A stretch of DNA of 41,421 nucleotides from Nitratireductor pacificus pht-3B (GTDB lineage Bacteria > Pseudomonadota > Alphaproteobacteria > Rhizobiales > Rhizobiaceae): contig NZ_AMRM01000031.1 in assembly GCF_000300335.1 (NCBI RefSeq), forward strand, positions 1 to 41,421, in the 5' to 3' direction. A program made the position numbers and the translations under genes. The notes under the pieces were generated by a model that was not told the DNA's origin, made no database searches, and worked only from the letters and a program-made list of their open reading frames with translations. Positions 8,087 through 20,809 of this stretch are shown in pieces (position 1 is the first letter of the stretch; each line of letters starts with the position of its first letter).

Positions 8087-9032
8087 GGGACGCCGTGCTC
8101 CGGGTTGCCGCCCCGCGGCAATCGTGAAGAATGCGCTCGGCGGCGGCTGCCTCGGACTGCAGGACGGGCCATTCGGGAACGTCCGCGTCCCATTCGACGA
8201 GCGTGGTGATCGGTCCGCACTGGCGGAGGACCCGTTCGTATAGCGCCCAGACCGGGTCGGCGACCGGCCTGTCGTGGCTGTCGATCAGCAGGGGAGCGCC
8301 TTCGTCGTCCTCCTGCTCGTCATGGCCGGCCAGGTGGATTTCGCCCACGTGATCCAGCGGGAAGTCCGCCAGATACTCCATGGCGCTGAAACCGTGATTG
8401 GTTGCCGAAACGAACACGTTGTTGATGTCGAGCAGCAGGCCGCAGCCCGTCCGCCTGACGATCTCGCGCAGGAAATCGGTCTCCGCCCATGTGGATTGGG
8501 CGAACAGCACATAGGTAGACGGGTTTTCGAGTAGCATCGGGCGGCTGATCGCCTCCTGCACCTGGTCGATGTGCGCGCAGACACGGGCCAGCGTCTCACC
8601 GGTGTAGGGCAGGGGAAGCAGATCGTTGAAGAACACGTCGTCATGGGTCGACCAGGCGAGATGCTCGGAGACCAGAAACGGCTCGTAGCGTCGCACGAGC
8701 CCGGCGAAGCGTGCCAGATGCGTCCTGTCGAGCGGCTCCAGGCCGCCGATGGACATGCAGACGCCATGCAGCGAGACCGGCAGCAGATTGCGGATTGCGC
8801 TCAGCGCCGCGTGCGGCGGACCGCCGGCGCCCATGTAGTTCTCCGCGTGCACCTCGAGGAAGCCGATGGCGGCGGGATCGGCCGCGATCGCCTCGAAATG
8901 CTGCGGCTTGAAGCTCGCGCCGGCGCGGCCGGCGGGGTCGAATGCCGGGAAGCGGTTCAGGTCTGCGGATTGGGGCCCGGACTGGGCCCCGGACTGGGCC
9001 CCGGACTGGATTGCGTCTTCGCCTGCCATCAT
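8070..9032 (-). CDS. bufB: DUF692 multinuclear non-heme iron oxidative enzyme (MNIO, BufB-like)
   Basis: A 320-residue TIM-barrel enzyme of the DUF692/MNIO family. Characteristic segments are '[12 protein letters not shown]', '[13 protein letters not shown]', '[24 protein letters not shown]', '[11 protein letters not shown]', '[19 protein letters not shown]', '[11 protein letters not shown]' and 'DSHDRPV'. The His, Glu and Asp residues in these motifs bind the iron cluster. MNIOs oxidise cysteine residues of ribosomal peptides, in bufferins to thiooxazole-type heterocycles that bind copper. The two ATG codons at 9032 and 9029 share GGGAGG; the second has better spacing. The N terminus carries an odd short repeat ([12 protein letters not shown]), from a 12-bp tandem DNA repeat (see separate entry). 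It sits directly after the precursor gene bufA. Confidence 0.93.
   Translation of the reverse strand: MMAGEDAIQSGAQSGAQSGPQSADLNRFPAFDPAGRAGASFKPQHFEAIAADPAAIGFLEVHAENYMGAGGPPHAALSAIRNLLPVSLHGVCMSIGGLEPLDRTHLARFAGLVRRYEPFLVSEHLAWSTHDDVFFNDLLPLPYTGETLARVCAHIDQVQEAISRPMLLENPSTYVLFAQSTWAETDFLREIVRRTGCGLLLDINNVFVSATNHGFSAMEYLADFPLDHVGEIHLAGHDEQEDDEGAPLLIDSHDRPVADPVWALYERVLRQCGPITTLVEWDADVPEWPVLQSEAAAAERILHDCRGAATRSTASHALQA
8970..9012. repeat. 12-bp tandem repeat in the bufB N terminus
   Basis: The unit GACTGGGCCCCG is repeated about two and a half times with one variant copy, encoding a run of QSGA/QSGP on the minus strand. It lies before the conserved barrel, so its copy number could vary without harm. 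Confidence 0.7.
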
Positions 9033-9072
9033 GCACCTCCCGGCATTTCAGTCTGCGGTCGTTACGAGCCGA

Positions 9073-9378
9073 TCAGGACGGCATGTCGCGCTCGAGAGGC
9101 TCCAGCGATCCCATGCGGTCTCCGGGCAGCTCCATGGTGGTGCAGGTGCCGGAATCGACATAGGTCCAGGCATTGCCCTGGTAGTCTACCTTGGAGGTGC
9201 CGGCGCAGGTGGTGCCGGGACCGGCCGCGCAGTCGTTCTTGCCGGCCATGGACACGCCGTAGCACTTCTCCTTTTCCTGCGCCTGGGCAGCCGTGGTCGT
9301 GGCAAGCGTGCCAGCCGACAGCGCTGCCGCGACGGTGCCGGCGATATAGGCGGCGCTGAATGCGATTTTCGTGGACAT
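9073..9378 (-). CDS. bufA: DUF2282 bufferin-type precursor peptide (BufA-like)
   Basis: A 101-residue exported precursor. Residues 1-33 form a signal peptide with a hydrophobic core and an AQA/Q cleavage region. The mature part begins '[19 protein letters not shown]' and continues with '[16 protein letters not shown]', the classic DUF2282 signature. It has exactly four Cys: 39, 50, 58 and 79. In studied bufferins two of the conserved cysteines are converted to copper-binding thiooxazoles by the MNIO enzyme, and the others can form a disulfide. A charged tail of about 20 residues ('[18 protein letters not shown]') follows Cys79. The start is well supported by AGGAG 7 bases upstream. The bufBCD genes follow at once. 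A copper-buffering periplasmic role is inferred from this complete cassette. Confidence 0.92.
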   Translation of the reverse strand: MSTKIAFSAAYIAGTVAAALSAGTLATTTAAQAQEKEKCYGVSMAGKNDCAAGPGTTCAGTSKVDYQGNAWTYVDSGTCTTMELPGDRMGSLEPLERDMPS

Positions 9379-9502
9379 GGAATTCTCCTCTAGGGGTCAT
9401 CTGACGCCGGAATATGCCCGGCGCCATGTTTCTTCCAGAGGGGCCGCTCACTTGGAAATCAAGCGCGCGCGAGCGAGGATCACATGGCCGTGAAGGCTGT
9501 CG

Positions 9503-10561
9503 TTACCGGTTCGCGCCGGCCGTGCGCAGGAACGCCTCGATGTCCTCGGGGTGCGTGGCGAAGCTGGTGACGAAGCGGTACAGGGCCTCGCCGGGCGCCA
9601 GCGCAAGGTCGCAGGCCTGCGGCATCTTCCAGGCATGAAAGCGCGCGCCGGCTGCCTGCGCCCGTTCGGCGGTCGATTTGTCGATCACCGCGAAAACCTC
9701 GTTCGCCTCGGCCTGCCAGGCGAGCCGCATGGCGGCGTTCGCCTCGATCCCTGCCGCCAGCAGCTGCGCCATAGCGTTGGCGTGGCGGGCGGTTTCGAGC
9801 CACAGCCCGTCCTCGAAATAGGCATGGAACTGGGCGGCGATGAAGCGGGATTTCGAGAACAGATGAGCCGCACGCTTGCGCAGGATGGGCATGTCGCGCG
9901 CCCTGGCCGGGTCGAGCACGACGACGGCCTCGGCACACCAGCAGCCGTTCTTCGTGCCGCCGAAGGAGAGGATATCGACGCCGCGCTTCCAGGTCATCTC
10001 GGCCGGGGACGTGTCCAGGGCAACCAGCGCGTTGGCGAAGCGCGCGCCATCCAGATGAAGGGGGAGGCCGTGATTGCGGCAGACATCGCCGATCTCGGCA
10101 ATCCGGTCGAGCGGGTAGATGGTCCCGATCTCGGTGGCCTGCGTGATGGAAACCGCCATGGGCTGGCCGGCGTGGACGAACTGCGCTGGGTATTCGCGGA
10201 TCGCGGCGTCCAGCGCAGTTGGATCCATACGGCCGTGCGGCCCGGGAACGACCTTCAGCCGTGCGCCGCCGGTGAAATATTCCGGCGCGCCTGCCTCGTC
10301 CTCGATGGCGTGAGCCTCCGTGTGGCAGAACGCGACCCCGCCGGGGCGCGATGCCCAGGTGAGGGAAAGGGCATTGGCTGCCGTGCCCGTCCCGACGAAG
10401 AAGACGGCGACATCGCGTTCGAAGATTTCGCTGAACGTTTGCTCGACCTGGCGGTCCAGTTCGCTTGCGCCATAAGCCATGGTATAGCCGCCCGCGTGCT
10501 CCGAAAGCGCTGCGGCGACTTTCGGGTGGGCGCCCGCCCAGTTGTCCGATGCGAAGTTCAT
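9503..10561 (-). CDS. ltaE: Low-specificity L-threonine aldolase
   Basis: A 352-residue PLP enzyme of the threonine aldolase/beta-eliminating lyase fold-type I family. The N terminus 'MNFASDNWAGAHPKV' is the usual start. 'TGTAANALSL' binds the cofactor phosphate, 'CHTEAHAIEDEAGAPEYFTG' stacks on PLP, 'LHLDGARFANAL' carries the PLP-pyridine Asp, and 'SFGGTKNGCW' carries the Schiff-base Lys. It cleaves L-threonine or allo-threonine to glycine and acetaldehyde. An open frame runs 76 codons further upstream but has no similarity and was not used. It is transcribed in the same direction as bufA but 124 bases before it, so joint transcription is possible but not shown. Confidence 0.93.
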   Translation of the reverse strand: MNFASDNWAGAHPKVAAALSEHAGGYTMAYGASELDRQVEQTFSEIFERDVAVFFVGTGTAANALSLTWASRPGGVAFCHTEAHAIEDEAGAPEYFTGGARLKVVPGPHGRMDPTALDAAIREYPAQFVHAGQPMAVSITQATEIGTIYPLDRIAEIGDVCRNHGLPLHLDGARFANALVALDTSPAEMTWKRGVDILSFGGTKNGCWCAEAVVVLDPARARDMPILRKRAAHLFSKSRFIAAQFHAYFEDGLWLETARHANAMAQLLAAGIEANAAMRLAWQAEANEVFAVIDKSTAERAQAAGARFHAWKMPQACDLALAPGEALYRFVTSFATHPEDIEAFLRTAGANR

Positions 10562-11111
10562 GACTGGCGATTTCCCCCTGCTGGTTCGTTCACGAGCGGC
10601 CTGGTCGCGACAATGAGCAGCATGTCCGCCCGCCCGCAAGGCCCTTTCGGCCACTTCCTTTGGCGCAGCGGCTCCCGATCGCACCGTGGACCGAAAGTTT
10701 CGCTTGCCTCGCTTCGCTGGAAACTTTCTTTCCTGTCCGATGCAAAATTTTTGCGTTTCCGTCTTGTATCGTGCGCCGATTTCTGGCATTTGACTAAATA
10801 GGACAGCAGTGCTGTCTTATTTATTCGAGCAATGATTCCGGATTCTGCGTTACAATCGGCCCTGTCGGTCGTGGTAATGTGCCGGATGAACGGTGCGAGG
10901 CAGGTGGTCCGACGGCGTCGGAGTGATGATCGCGTTTGGCAAGAACGCGCCGCCCAGTTAAAAGAAGCGCGCCGGAGCGGACCGGTCAGCGTTCCTCCGG
11001 CTTCTAAAAAGGATATGCCGTGCACAAACACCGGATGGCCCTGGCGGCTCTCCGGCGACTGAACGACCGCCGGGGCTGGACCCGCGGGCAGAACACAAGA
11101 AGGAAGTTGCG
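10562..11111. other. 550-bp divergent regulatory region between ltaE and gltB
   Basis: No ordinary gene is supported. It contains a 9-bp inverted repeat (10693-10701/10720-10728), a 13-bp palindrome GCAAAA-T-TTTTGC (10742-10754), a 29-bp palindrome (10795-10823) overlapping a TTGACT -35-like hexamer (10790-10795), a hairpin with AGAAG...CCGGAG / CTCCGGCTTCT arms (10963-11005), and a possible 31-codon leader frame (11020-11115). This is rich signal content for a glutamate synthase control region. Confidence 0.6.
10795..10823. promoter_or_regulatory. 29-bp palindrome overlapping a putative gltB promoter
   Basis: TAAATAGGACAGCA-G-TGCTGTCTTATTTA: 14-bp arms with a single mismatch around one central base, in an AT-richer stretch. 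A -35-like TTGACT overlaps its left edge, so a bound dimer would block transcription toward gltB. Neither a nitrogen regulator site nor a sigma-54 box was recognised. Confidence 0.55.

Positions 11112-11115
<4 letters not shown>
11020..11115 (+). CDS. Possible 31-residue basic leader peptide coupled to gltB
   Basis: A GTG at 11020 is preceded by AAGGA with 6 bases of spacing, and its frame ends in a TGA that overlaps the gltB ATG in an ATGA arrangement. The peptide '[19 protein letters not shown]...' is strongly basic (nine Arg). A hairpin lies directly before its ribosome-binding site. The layout suits translational coupling, but the frame is short and gltB has its own purine-rich site (AAGGAAG), so chance is a real alternative. 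Confidence 0.3.
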
Positions 11116-15872
<4,757 letters not shown>

Positions 15873-15892
15873 GTGGCTTGGGAGACGCTTTC

Positions 15893-16480
15893 ATGGACCT
15901 GTTTGGCGACCTGAATTCAGGCAATTGCCTGAAGGTGAAGTACACGGCCGATCATCTCGGCCTGCAATACCGCTGGCATGAACTCGACATCATGGCCGGC
16001 GCGACGCGAACGCCGGAGTTCCTGGCGATGTCGCCGCTCGGGCAAATTCCCGTGGTGCGCCTCGACGATGGCCGTGTCCTGGCCCAGTCCAACGCCATCA
16101 TGCGCTATCTGGCGCGCGGCAGCGCGCTTCTGCCGGAGGACGCGTTCGCCCAGGCGGAAATGGACCAGTGGTTGTTCTGGGAGCAGAACTTCCACGAACC
16201 CTGCGTTGCCGTGGTGCGCTTCCATGTCTTCTACAAGAAGCAGCCCGTCGGCGCACGCGATCCGGTTCTGGTCGGCAAGGCGCAATGGGCGCTCGACGTG
16301 ATGGACACGCATCTGCAGGAGCGCGATTTCTTCGTCGGCGGGGGCATGACCATCGCCGATATCGCGCTTCTCGGCTACACGCGCCTCGCCCCGCAGGGCG
16401 GTTTCGATCTTGGCGGGCGCAAGGCGCTCACCGGCTGGATTGCACGCTGCGAGGAAGTCCTCGGACTTCCCGCGCTATAG
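15893..16480 (+). CDS. Glutathione S-transferase family protein
   Basis: A 195-residue cytosolic GST. The N-terminal thioredoxin-like domain has 'NSGNCLKVKYTADHLGLQYRW', the cis-Pro site 'LGQIPVVRLDDG' and the glutathione gamma-glutamyl contact 'LAQSNAIMRYLA'. The helical C-terminal domain has the N-capping motif region 'GGGMTIADIALLGYT'. The ATG at 15893 has GGAG 8 bases before it, and it begins 20 bases after gltB, so it is in the glt transcript. Its substrate is unknown. Its position between gltB and gltD may reflect protection of the oxygen-sensitive Fe-S enzyme or only cotranscription; that is inference. Its TAG stop forms the first three bases of mosaic repeat copy B. Confidence 0.9.
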   Translation: MDLFGDLNSGNCLKVKYTADHLGLQYRWHELDIMAGATRTPEFLAMSPLGQIPVVRLDDGRVLAQSNAIMRYLARGSALLPEDAFAQAEMDQWLFWEQNFHEPCVAVVRFHVFYKKQPVGARDPVLVGKAQWALDVMDTHLQERDFFVGGGMTIADIALLGYTRLAPQGGFDLGGRKALTGWIARCEEVLGLPAL

Positions 16481-16582
16481 AGCGCTATGCGTCCATTTGG
16501 ACGCATAAAGGACGCTCTATCTCTTTGTTTTTCCGCATTTATGCGGACGTCAGGTTGAATCACCTGACTGCAAATGCTCTAG
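16478..16582. repeat. Palindromic mosaic element, copy B (complete)
   Basis: A two-palindrome element. Palindrome 2 comes first: TAGAGCG (16478-16484) pairs with CGCTCTA (16513-16519) and inside it ATGCGTCC-ATTT-GGACGCAT. The linker TCTCTTTGTTTTTC follows, then palindrome 1: CCGCAT-TT-ATGCGG and CAGGT...ACCTG, ending GCTCTAG. The whole element is bounded by inverted TAGAGC/GCTCTA. It lies inside the gltB-GST-gltD operon and its first bases are the GST stop codon. Confidence 0.85.
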
Positions 16583-16599
16583 ACAACGAGGTTTTCTTG

Positions 16600-18054
16600 A
16601 TGGGTAAGGTTACAGGGTTTCTCGAAATCGACCGGCAGGTGCACAAGTATCAGCCTGCCTCCGACCGCATTCGCCACTTCCGCGAATTCACGCTGCCGAT
16701 GTCGGACAAGGAGGTCGAGAAACAGGCCGCACGCTGCATGGATTGCGGCATCCCCTATTGCCACGGGCCGACAGGCTGCCCGGTGCACAACCAGATTCCG
16801 GACTGGAACGACCTCGTCTACAATGGCGACTGGGACGAGGCGATCCGCAACCTGCATTCGACCAACAATTTTCCCGAATGGACGGGGCGCATCTGCCCGG
16901 CGCCCTGCGAGGAAGCCTGTACGCTGAACCTCGAGGATGTCCCCGTCGCCATCAAGACGGTCGAGCAGGCGATCGCCGACAAGGCCTATGAGGCCGGCTA
17001 TGTGCGGCCCTATCCGCCCGAGCGGAAGACCGGCAAGAAGGTGGCGGTCATCGGGTCGGGACCGGCCGGCATGGCGGCCGCGCAGCAGCTCGGCCGCGCC
17101 GGGCACCAGGTGCATGTCTACGAGCGTGAGAGCCGTCCCGGCGGCCTGATGCGCTACGGCATCCCCGATTTCAAGATCGAGAAGCACTACATCGATCGCC
17201 GAGTCGAGCAGATGCAGGGCGAGGGCGTGACCTTCCACTGCGGCGTTAATGTCGGCGTCGACAAGCCGGTCGACGACCTGCTCGCGGAATACGACGCGGT
17301 GCTCTATTGCGGCGGCTCCGAAAAGCCGCGCCCCGCCGGCATTCCGGGCACCGATTTCGAAGGCGTTCACGATGCCATGCCCTATCTCGTGCAGCAGAAC
17401 AGGCGCGTCGGCGGCGAGGACATCCAGTCGGTCGCCTGGGCGTCGGAGCCGATCCTTGCCGGCGGCAAGCACGTGGTGGTGGTCGGCGGCGGCGACACCG
17501 CATCCGACTGCGTCGGCACGGCCTTCCGCCAGGGCGCGGTCCGGGTCACCCAGCTCGACATCCGCCCCCGGCCGCCGGAGAAGGAAGACAAGCTCGCCGT
17601 CTGGCCCTACTGGGCGACCAAGATGCGCACCTCGTCCAGCCAGGCCGAGGGGGCGGAGCGCGAGTTTCAGGTCGCGACGCTGGAGTTCGTCGGCGAGGAC
17701 GGCGTCCTGACCGGCGTGAAGTGCTGCGAGGTGGATGAGAAGCGTAAGCCGGTCGCCGGCACGGAGTTCATCATCAAGGCCGACCTCGCCTTTATCGCCA
17801 TCGGCTTCTCCGGTCCGCTCGAGGACGGGGTTCTCGGCGAATTCGGCGAGCGCCTGAAGACCGATACGGACCGGCGCAACTCGGTCAACGTCTCGGCTGA
17901 CGACCGGGATTACCGCACCAGCATCGACCGTCTGTTCGCCGCCGGCGACGTGCGGCGCGGACAGTCGCTGGTGGTCTGGGCGATCCGCGAGGGGCGGCAG
18001 GCAGCCCGTTCCATCGACGCGTTCCTGATGGGAAGCTCGCTTCTGCCGCGCTAG
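16600..18054 (+). CDS. gltD: Glutamate synthase (NADPH) small subunit
   Basis: A 484-residue beta subunit. The N-terminal region holds the cysteines of the two 4Fe-4S clusters ('[19 protein letters not shown]' and '[14 protein letters not shown]', about 45-110). It is followed by an FAD-binding Rossmann motif '[17 protein letters not shown]' (about 148-164), an NADPH site '[17 protein letters not shown]' and the late FAD motif '[18 protein letters not shown]'. It passes electrons from NADPH to GltB. The ATG at 16600 has GAGG 8 bases upstream and gives the usual family length; the frame is open further up through the repeat and GST gene but without similarity. Expression must cross the GST gene and mosaic repeat B, or use an internal promoter. 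The TAG stop begins repeat copy E. Confidence 0.96.
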   Translation: MGKVTGFLEIDRQVHKYQPASDRIRHFREFTLPMSDKEVEKQAARCMDCGIPYCHGPTGCPVHNQIPDWNDLVYNGDWDEAIRNLHSTNNFPEWTGRICPAPCEEACTLNLEDVPVAIKTVEQAIADKAYEAGYVRPYPPERKTGKKVAVIGSGPAGMAAAQQLGRAGHQVHVYERESRPGGLMRYGIPDFKIEKHYIDRRVEQMQGEGVTFHCGVNVGVDKPVDDLLAEYDAVLYCGGSEKPRPAGIPGTDFEGVHDAMPYLVQQNRRVGGEDIQSVAWASEPILAGGKHVVVVGGGDTASDCVGTAFRQGAVRVTQLDIRPRPPEKEDKLAVWPYWATKMRTSSSQAEGAEREFQVATLEFVGEDGVLTGVKCCEVDEKRKPVAGTEFIIKADLAFIAIGFSGPLEDGVLGEFGERLKTDTDRRNSVNVSADDRDYRTSIDRLFAAGDVRRGQSLVVWAIREGRQAARSIDAFLMGSSLLPR

Positions 18055-18092
18055 ATCGTTCCTGTGCGTCCGACAGGACGCACGGAGATCTA
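18052..18092. repeat. Palindromic element, copy E (single palindrome), likely terminator
   Basis: TAGATC (18052-18057) pairs with GATCTA (18087-18092), and inside it GTGCGTCC-GACA-GGACGCAC. It is built like palindrome 2 of copy B and starts with the gltD stop codon. Lying between convergent gltD and the DUF459 gene, it can form a strong hairpin in both transcripts. Confidence 0.75.
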
Positions 18093-18099
18093 AGCCCGC

Positions 18100-19347
18100 T
18101 CAGCGCAGGGCCGGCGCGTCCCGTACCGGTTCGCGGGCCACGGAGCCCGTGCGGTCCCGGGTGAAACCGCTGGCGGAGAAATCGTCGGCGCGGCCCGGGC
18201 GAGGCGCCTGGTCGACGGGCAGAGCGGTCTCCGCATCGGGCTGCGCCTCTCCGGTCGGGCGCACCACGGCGCCAAGCAGTTCCGTCCCGCCATCCAGGGC
18301 CGGGTCGGCGAGGGAGATCGGCAGCGTGCGGTCCACCGGCGCCGCCTTCTCCGGATGCAGGACGAGATCCGGCAGGCTCTCCATGCCCAACTCGCCGATA
18401 TCGGGCGATATGGCCTGGCCGAGCAGCTTGTTCAGCGGCTTCTCGACATAGAAGGCGATCTTGCGCTTGCCTGCGCGGGTCAGGTTGATGCCGTCGCTGC
18501 CGCGCAGGCGCGCCGGCTGGCCGTTCATGTCCGGCCCGCTGAAGACGAAGGCGCCGTTCTCGTCGACGAAGCCTTCCCAGATATCGACGAAGGACCCGCC
18601 GGCCGCTTCCGCGGACGTCTTGTAGATGTCGTTGAAGGCCAGCATGTCCGATGTCATGCTCGACAGCTTGAAGGCGGGCAGGCCGGTCCAGATCAGCGGG
18701 ATGCCGCGTTCTTCCAGTATGCCCGCGAAGCGTTCGACGCGTTTCTCGTATTCCTGGAGCCAGGCATCGGAGCGCGGGGTTTCGCGCTTGCCGTCGACGA
18801 CCATCTGCTGGCGGTCGTTGGAGCCGATCATCACCACCACGAGGGTGGGGCTGGTCTCATCGAGGATCGTCGCGATCTCGGCGTTCCAGTCGTAATAGTC
18901 GTCGCGAACGAAGCCGGACGATCCGCTGCTCCGGTTGACGACGCGAACGCCGGGCGATTCGGCGTAGGCTGCCTCGAGGCCTTCGGACAGGCCGCCGGCA
19001 AGAAAATCCCCGACGACCAGAACGACACGGGCATTGTCGAGCTTGGCGACGCTGGCTTCCGGCGGCGGCTGCGGGGTCGCGGCGGCACGCGAAGAGCTGC
19101 CGCCGGAGCGGCTGCTCGTGGTCGCGCGCCTGCTCTGGCGGGGCGCACGCTGCTTGGCCGGCGGTTCGGCCTGTCGGTCGCGCAGCGCGCCGCCGAAGAG
19201 GAAGTCGAAAAGATTGCGCCTTTTCTCACGCTGTTCCTGAGCGCTGGCCGGCGCGATGGAATCCGGAAAAAGCGGCATGGCGATCACCACGGCCAGGCAA
19301 AGCGCCAGACCGTTCCTGCCGTTTCTCCATCTTCCTGACCGTCTCAC
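18100..19347 (-). CDS. DUF459 SGNH-hydrolase-like secreted protein
   Basis: A 415-residue protein with an N-terminal signal segment ('LALCLAVVIAMPLF', cleavage near ASA-QE), a Ser/Arg/Pro-rich linker (about 50-105) and a DUF459 SGNH-like domain (about 107-320). Block I is 'VVLVVGDFLAGGLSEGL', where Asp takes the place of the usual Gly-Asp-Ser. Block III 'MIGSNDRQ' and the C-terminal 'DGINLTRAGKRKIAFYVE' (Asp-x-x-x-x-Thr in place of DxxH) follow. The usual catalytic Ser and His are not evident, so it may be a non-hydrolytic or divergent family member. It is encoded 31 bases after the lytic transglycosylase gene, suggesting a cell-wall role. The start is a GTG with a poorly spaced purine run, so it is uncertain. 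Confidence 0.82.
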   Translation of the reverse strand: MRRSGRWRNGRNGLALCLAVVIAMPLFPDSIAPASAQEQREKRRNLFDFLFGGALRDRQAEPPAKQRAPRQSRRATTSSRSGGSSSRAAATPQPPPEASVAKLDNARVVLVVGDFLAGGLSEGLEAAYAESPGVRVVNRSSGSSGFVRDDYYDWNAEIATILDETSPTLVVVMIGSNDRQQMVVDGKRETPRSDAWLQEYEKRVERFAGILEERGIPLIWTGLPAFKLSSMTSDMLAFNDIYKTSAEAAGGSFVDIWEGFVDENGAFVFSGPDMNGQPARLRGSDGINLTRAGKRKIAFYVEKPLNKLLGQAISPDIGELGMESLPDLVLHPEKAAPVDRTLPISLADPALDGGTELLGAVVRPTGEAQPDAETALPVDQAPRPGRADDFSASGFTRDRTGSVAREPVRDAPALR

Positions 19348-19378
19348 CTTCCTGAGTGCCTTTCCTCGCTTGCGCCGC

Positions 19379-20605
19379 CTACTGGCCGCGCAGACGCTGC
19401 AGGACTTCCTTGCCGGGATGGCCGTCCTGCTGCATGCCGGAGCGTGCCTGGAATGCGCGGATCGCCTCGCGCGAGCCGCTGCCGATCTTGCCGTCGATGG
19501 GGCCGTCGTAATAGCCGAGCATGCCGAGGCGCTTCTGCAGTTCCTCGGTCTCGCTGTAGGTCAGCCGCTGGAACGGGCGGTTCCAGTCGCGCACCAGACC
19601 CCCATAGCCGGCCAGCTCGTCGGCAAGCAGGCCGACGGCGAAGGCGTATTTGTCGGAATTGTTGTAGCGCTTGATGACCTTGAAGTTGCGCGTCACCAGG
19701 AAGACCGGGCCGGCGCGGCCGTCGGGCAGCTTCAGCTCGGCACTGTCGGACGGGCGGGGAAAGGCCTTGCCGTTGGCGCGCACCACGCCGATCGATGCCC
19801 AGCGGGAGAGCGCCATGTTGCCGCCGGGGAACTTGCGTCCCTCCGGCAGGGCCGCCGTTTCGTAGCCCCAGGTCTCGCCGCTCTGCCAGCCGTTCTTGCG
19901 CAGGAGATTGGCGGCAGTCGCCAGTGCGTCGGGCACCGAGCTCCAGATGTCGCGGCGCCCGTCGCCATCCATGTCGACCGCATAGGCCTGATAGCTGGTC
20001 GGAATGAACTGCGTGTGTCCCATGGCGCCCGCCCAGGAACTGGTCAGGTGGCCGACATCGATGTCGCCCGACTGCAGGATCTTCAGTGCCGCGATGAGCT
20101 GCTGACGGGCGAACTTGGCGCGTCGCTTGTCACCATAGGCGAGCGTGGCCAGCGAGCGCGGCAGACTGCGCATGACGCGCTCGTTCTTCAGCACCTCGCC
20201 ATAGTTCGATTCGATCGACCAGATGGCCAGCAGCACGTAGCGGCTGACGCCGAATTTCTGCTCGATGCGGTCGAGCCACGGCTTCCACTGGCGCGCCAGG
20301 CGGCGTCCGGTGTCGATCGCGTCCTGCTGCACGCGGTTGTCGAAATACTCCCATGCCTCGGCGCGGAACTCCGGCTGATAGCGGGCTTTCTCCAGCACTT
20401 CGGGGTCGGGAGCGGTGATGCCCCGGAAGGCCCTGTCGTAGGTTGCGCCCGAAATGCCGTTCTGCATCGCCGTGCTGCGGAACTGGGCGATCCAACGCTG
20501 GAAACCGGCGTCGGCATGCGCCGGCTGCAGGAGAGCGGCGAACAGAAAAACGATACACGCCAACGCGGCGGCAGCCGGGTTTCGTGCGGGCAGGCGGAAC
20601 AACAT
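19379..20605 (-). CDS. Lytic murein transglycosylase (SLT_2/MltB type) with PG-binding domain
   Basis: A 408-residue exported enzyme. It has a signal peptide 'AAAALACIVFLFAALLQPAHA' and a membrane-bound-lytic-transglycosylase-B fold, with catalytic Glu in 'IWSIESNYGEV' (about 139). Family motifs 'SWAGAMGHTQFIPTSYQAYAVD' and 'DGDGRRDIW' follow. A C-terminal peptidoglycan_binding_1 domain (about 340-405) reads 'LQKRLGMLGYYDGPIDGKIG'. It cleaves glycan strands to 1,6-anhydro ends. The ATG at 20605 was preferred because GGAGG lies 5 bases upstream and it begins the signal peptide; 22 more codons are open upstream. It is divergent from galU across 204 bp. Confidence 0.93.
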   Translation of the reverse strand: MLFRLPARNPAAAALACIVFLFAALLQPAHADAGFQRWIAQFRSTAMQNGISGATYDRAFRGITAPDPEVLEKARYQPEFRAEAWEYFDNRVQQDAIDTGRRLARQWKPWLDRIEQKFGVSRYVLLAIWSIESNYGEVLKNERVMRSLPRSLATLAYGDKRRAKFARQQLIAALKILQSGDIDVGHLTSSWAGAMGHTQFIPTSYQAYAVDMDGDGRRDIWSSVPDALATAANLLRKNGWQSGETWGYETAALPEGRKFPGGNMALSRWASIGVVRANGKAFPRPSDSAELKLPDGRAGPVFLVTRNFKVIKRYNNSDKYAFAVGLLADELAGYGGLVRDWNRPFQRLTYSETEELQKRLGMLGYYDGPIDGKIGSGSREAIRAFQARSGMQQDGHPGKEVLQRLRGQ

Positions 20606-20809
20606 CGAGACCTCCGTACTGAATACTCTACCCCGAATATCGCAGCGCGCGGTTAGAAAAACGTTTACCATGCGATTAACCGCCGCTTACGACCTTGGTC
20701 GGGACTTGCCGCGAAATCCGCATATTGATTCAGGAAACATCAATCGGCTGCTGCTATCAGCCAGCAGCGCAGTCCATCGCTTTATTCCCGGTATTTTGGA
20801 GGTGTTTTC

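Noticed and set aside
9379..9502. SigF/ECF-type promoter upstream of bufA
   Set aside because: A GTAACG word occurs near 9490 on the minus strand but no matching -10 element was found at proper distance.
20640..20695. CtrA-like half-sites (TTTACCAT and TTAACC) upstream of galU
   Set aside because: The two halves are separated by 8 rather than 7 bases and the first has a mismatch; too weak to claim.
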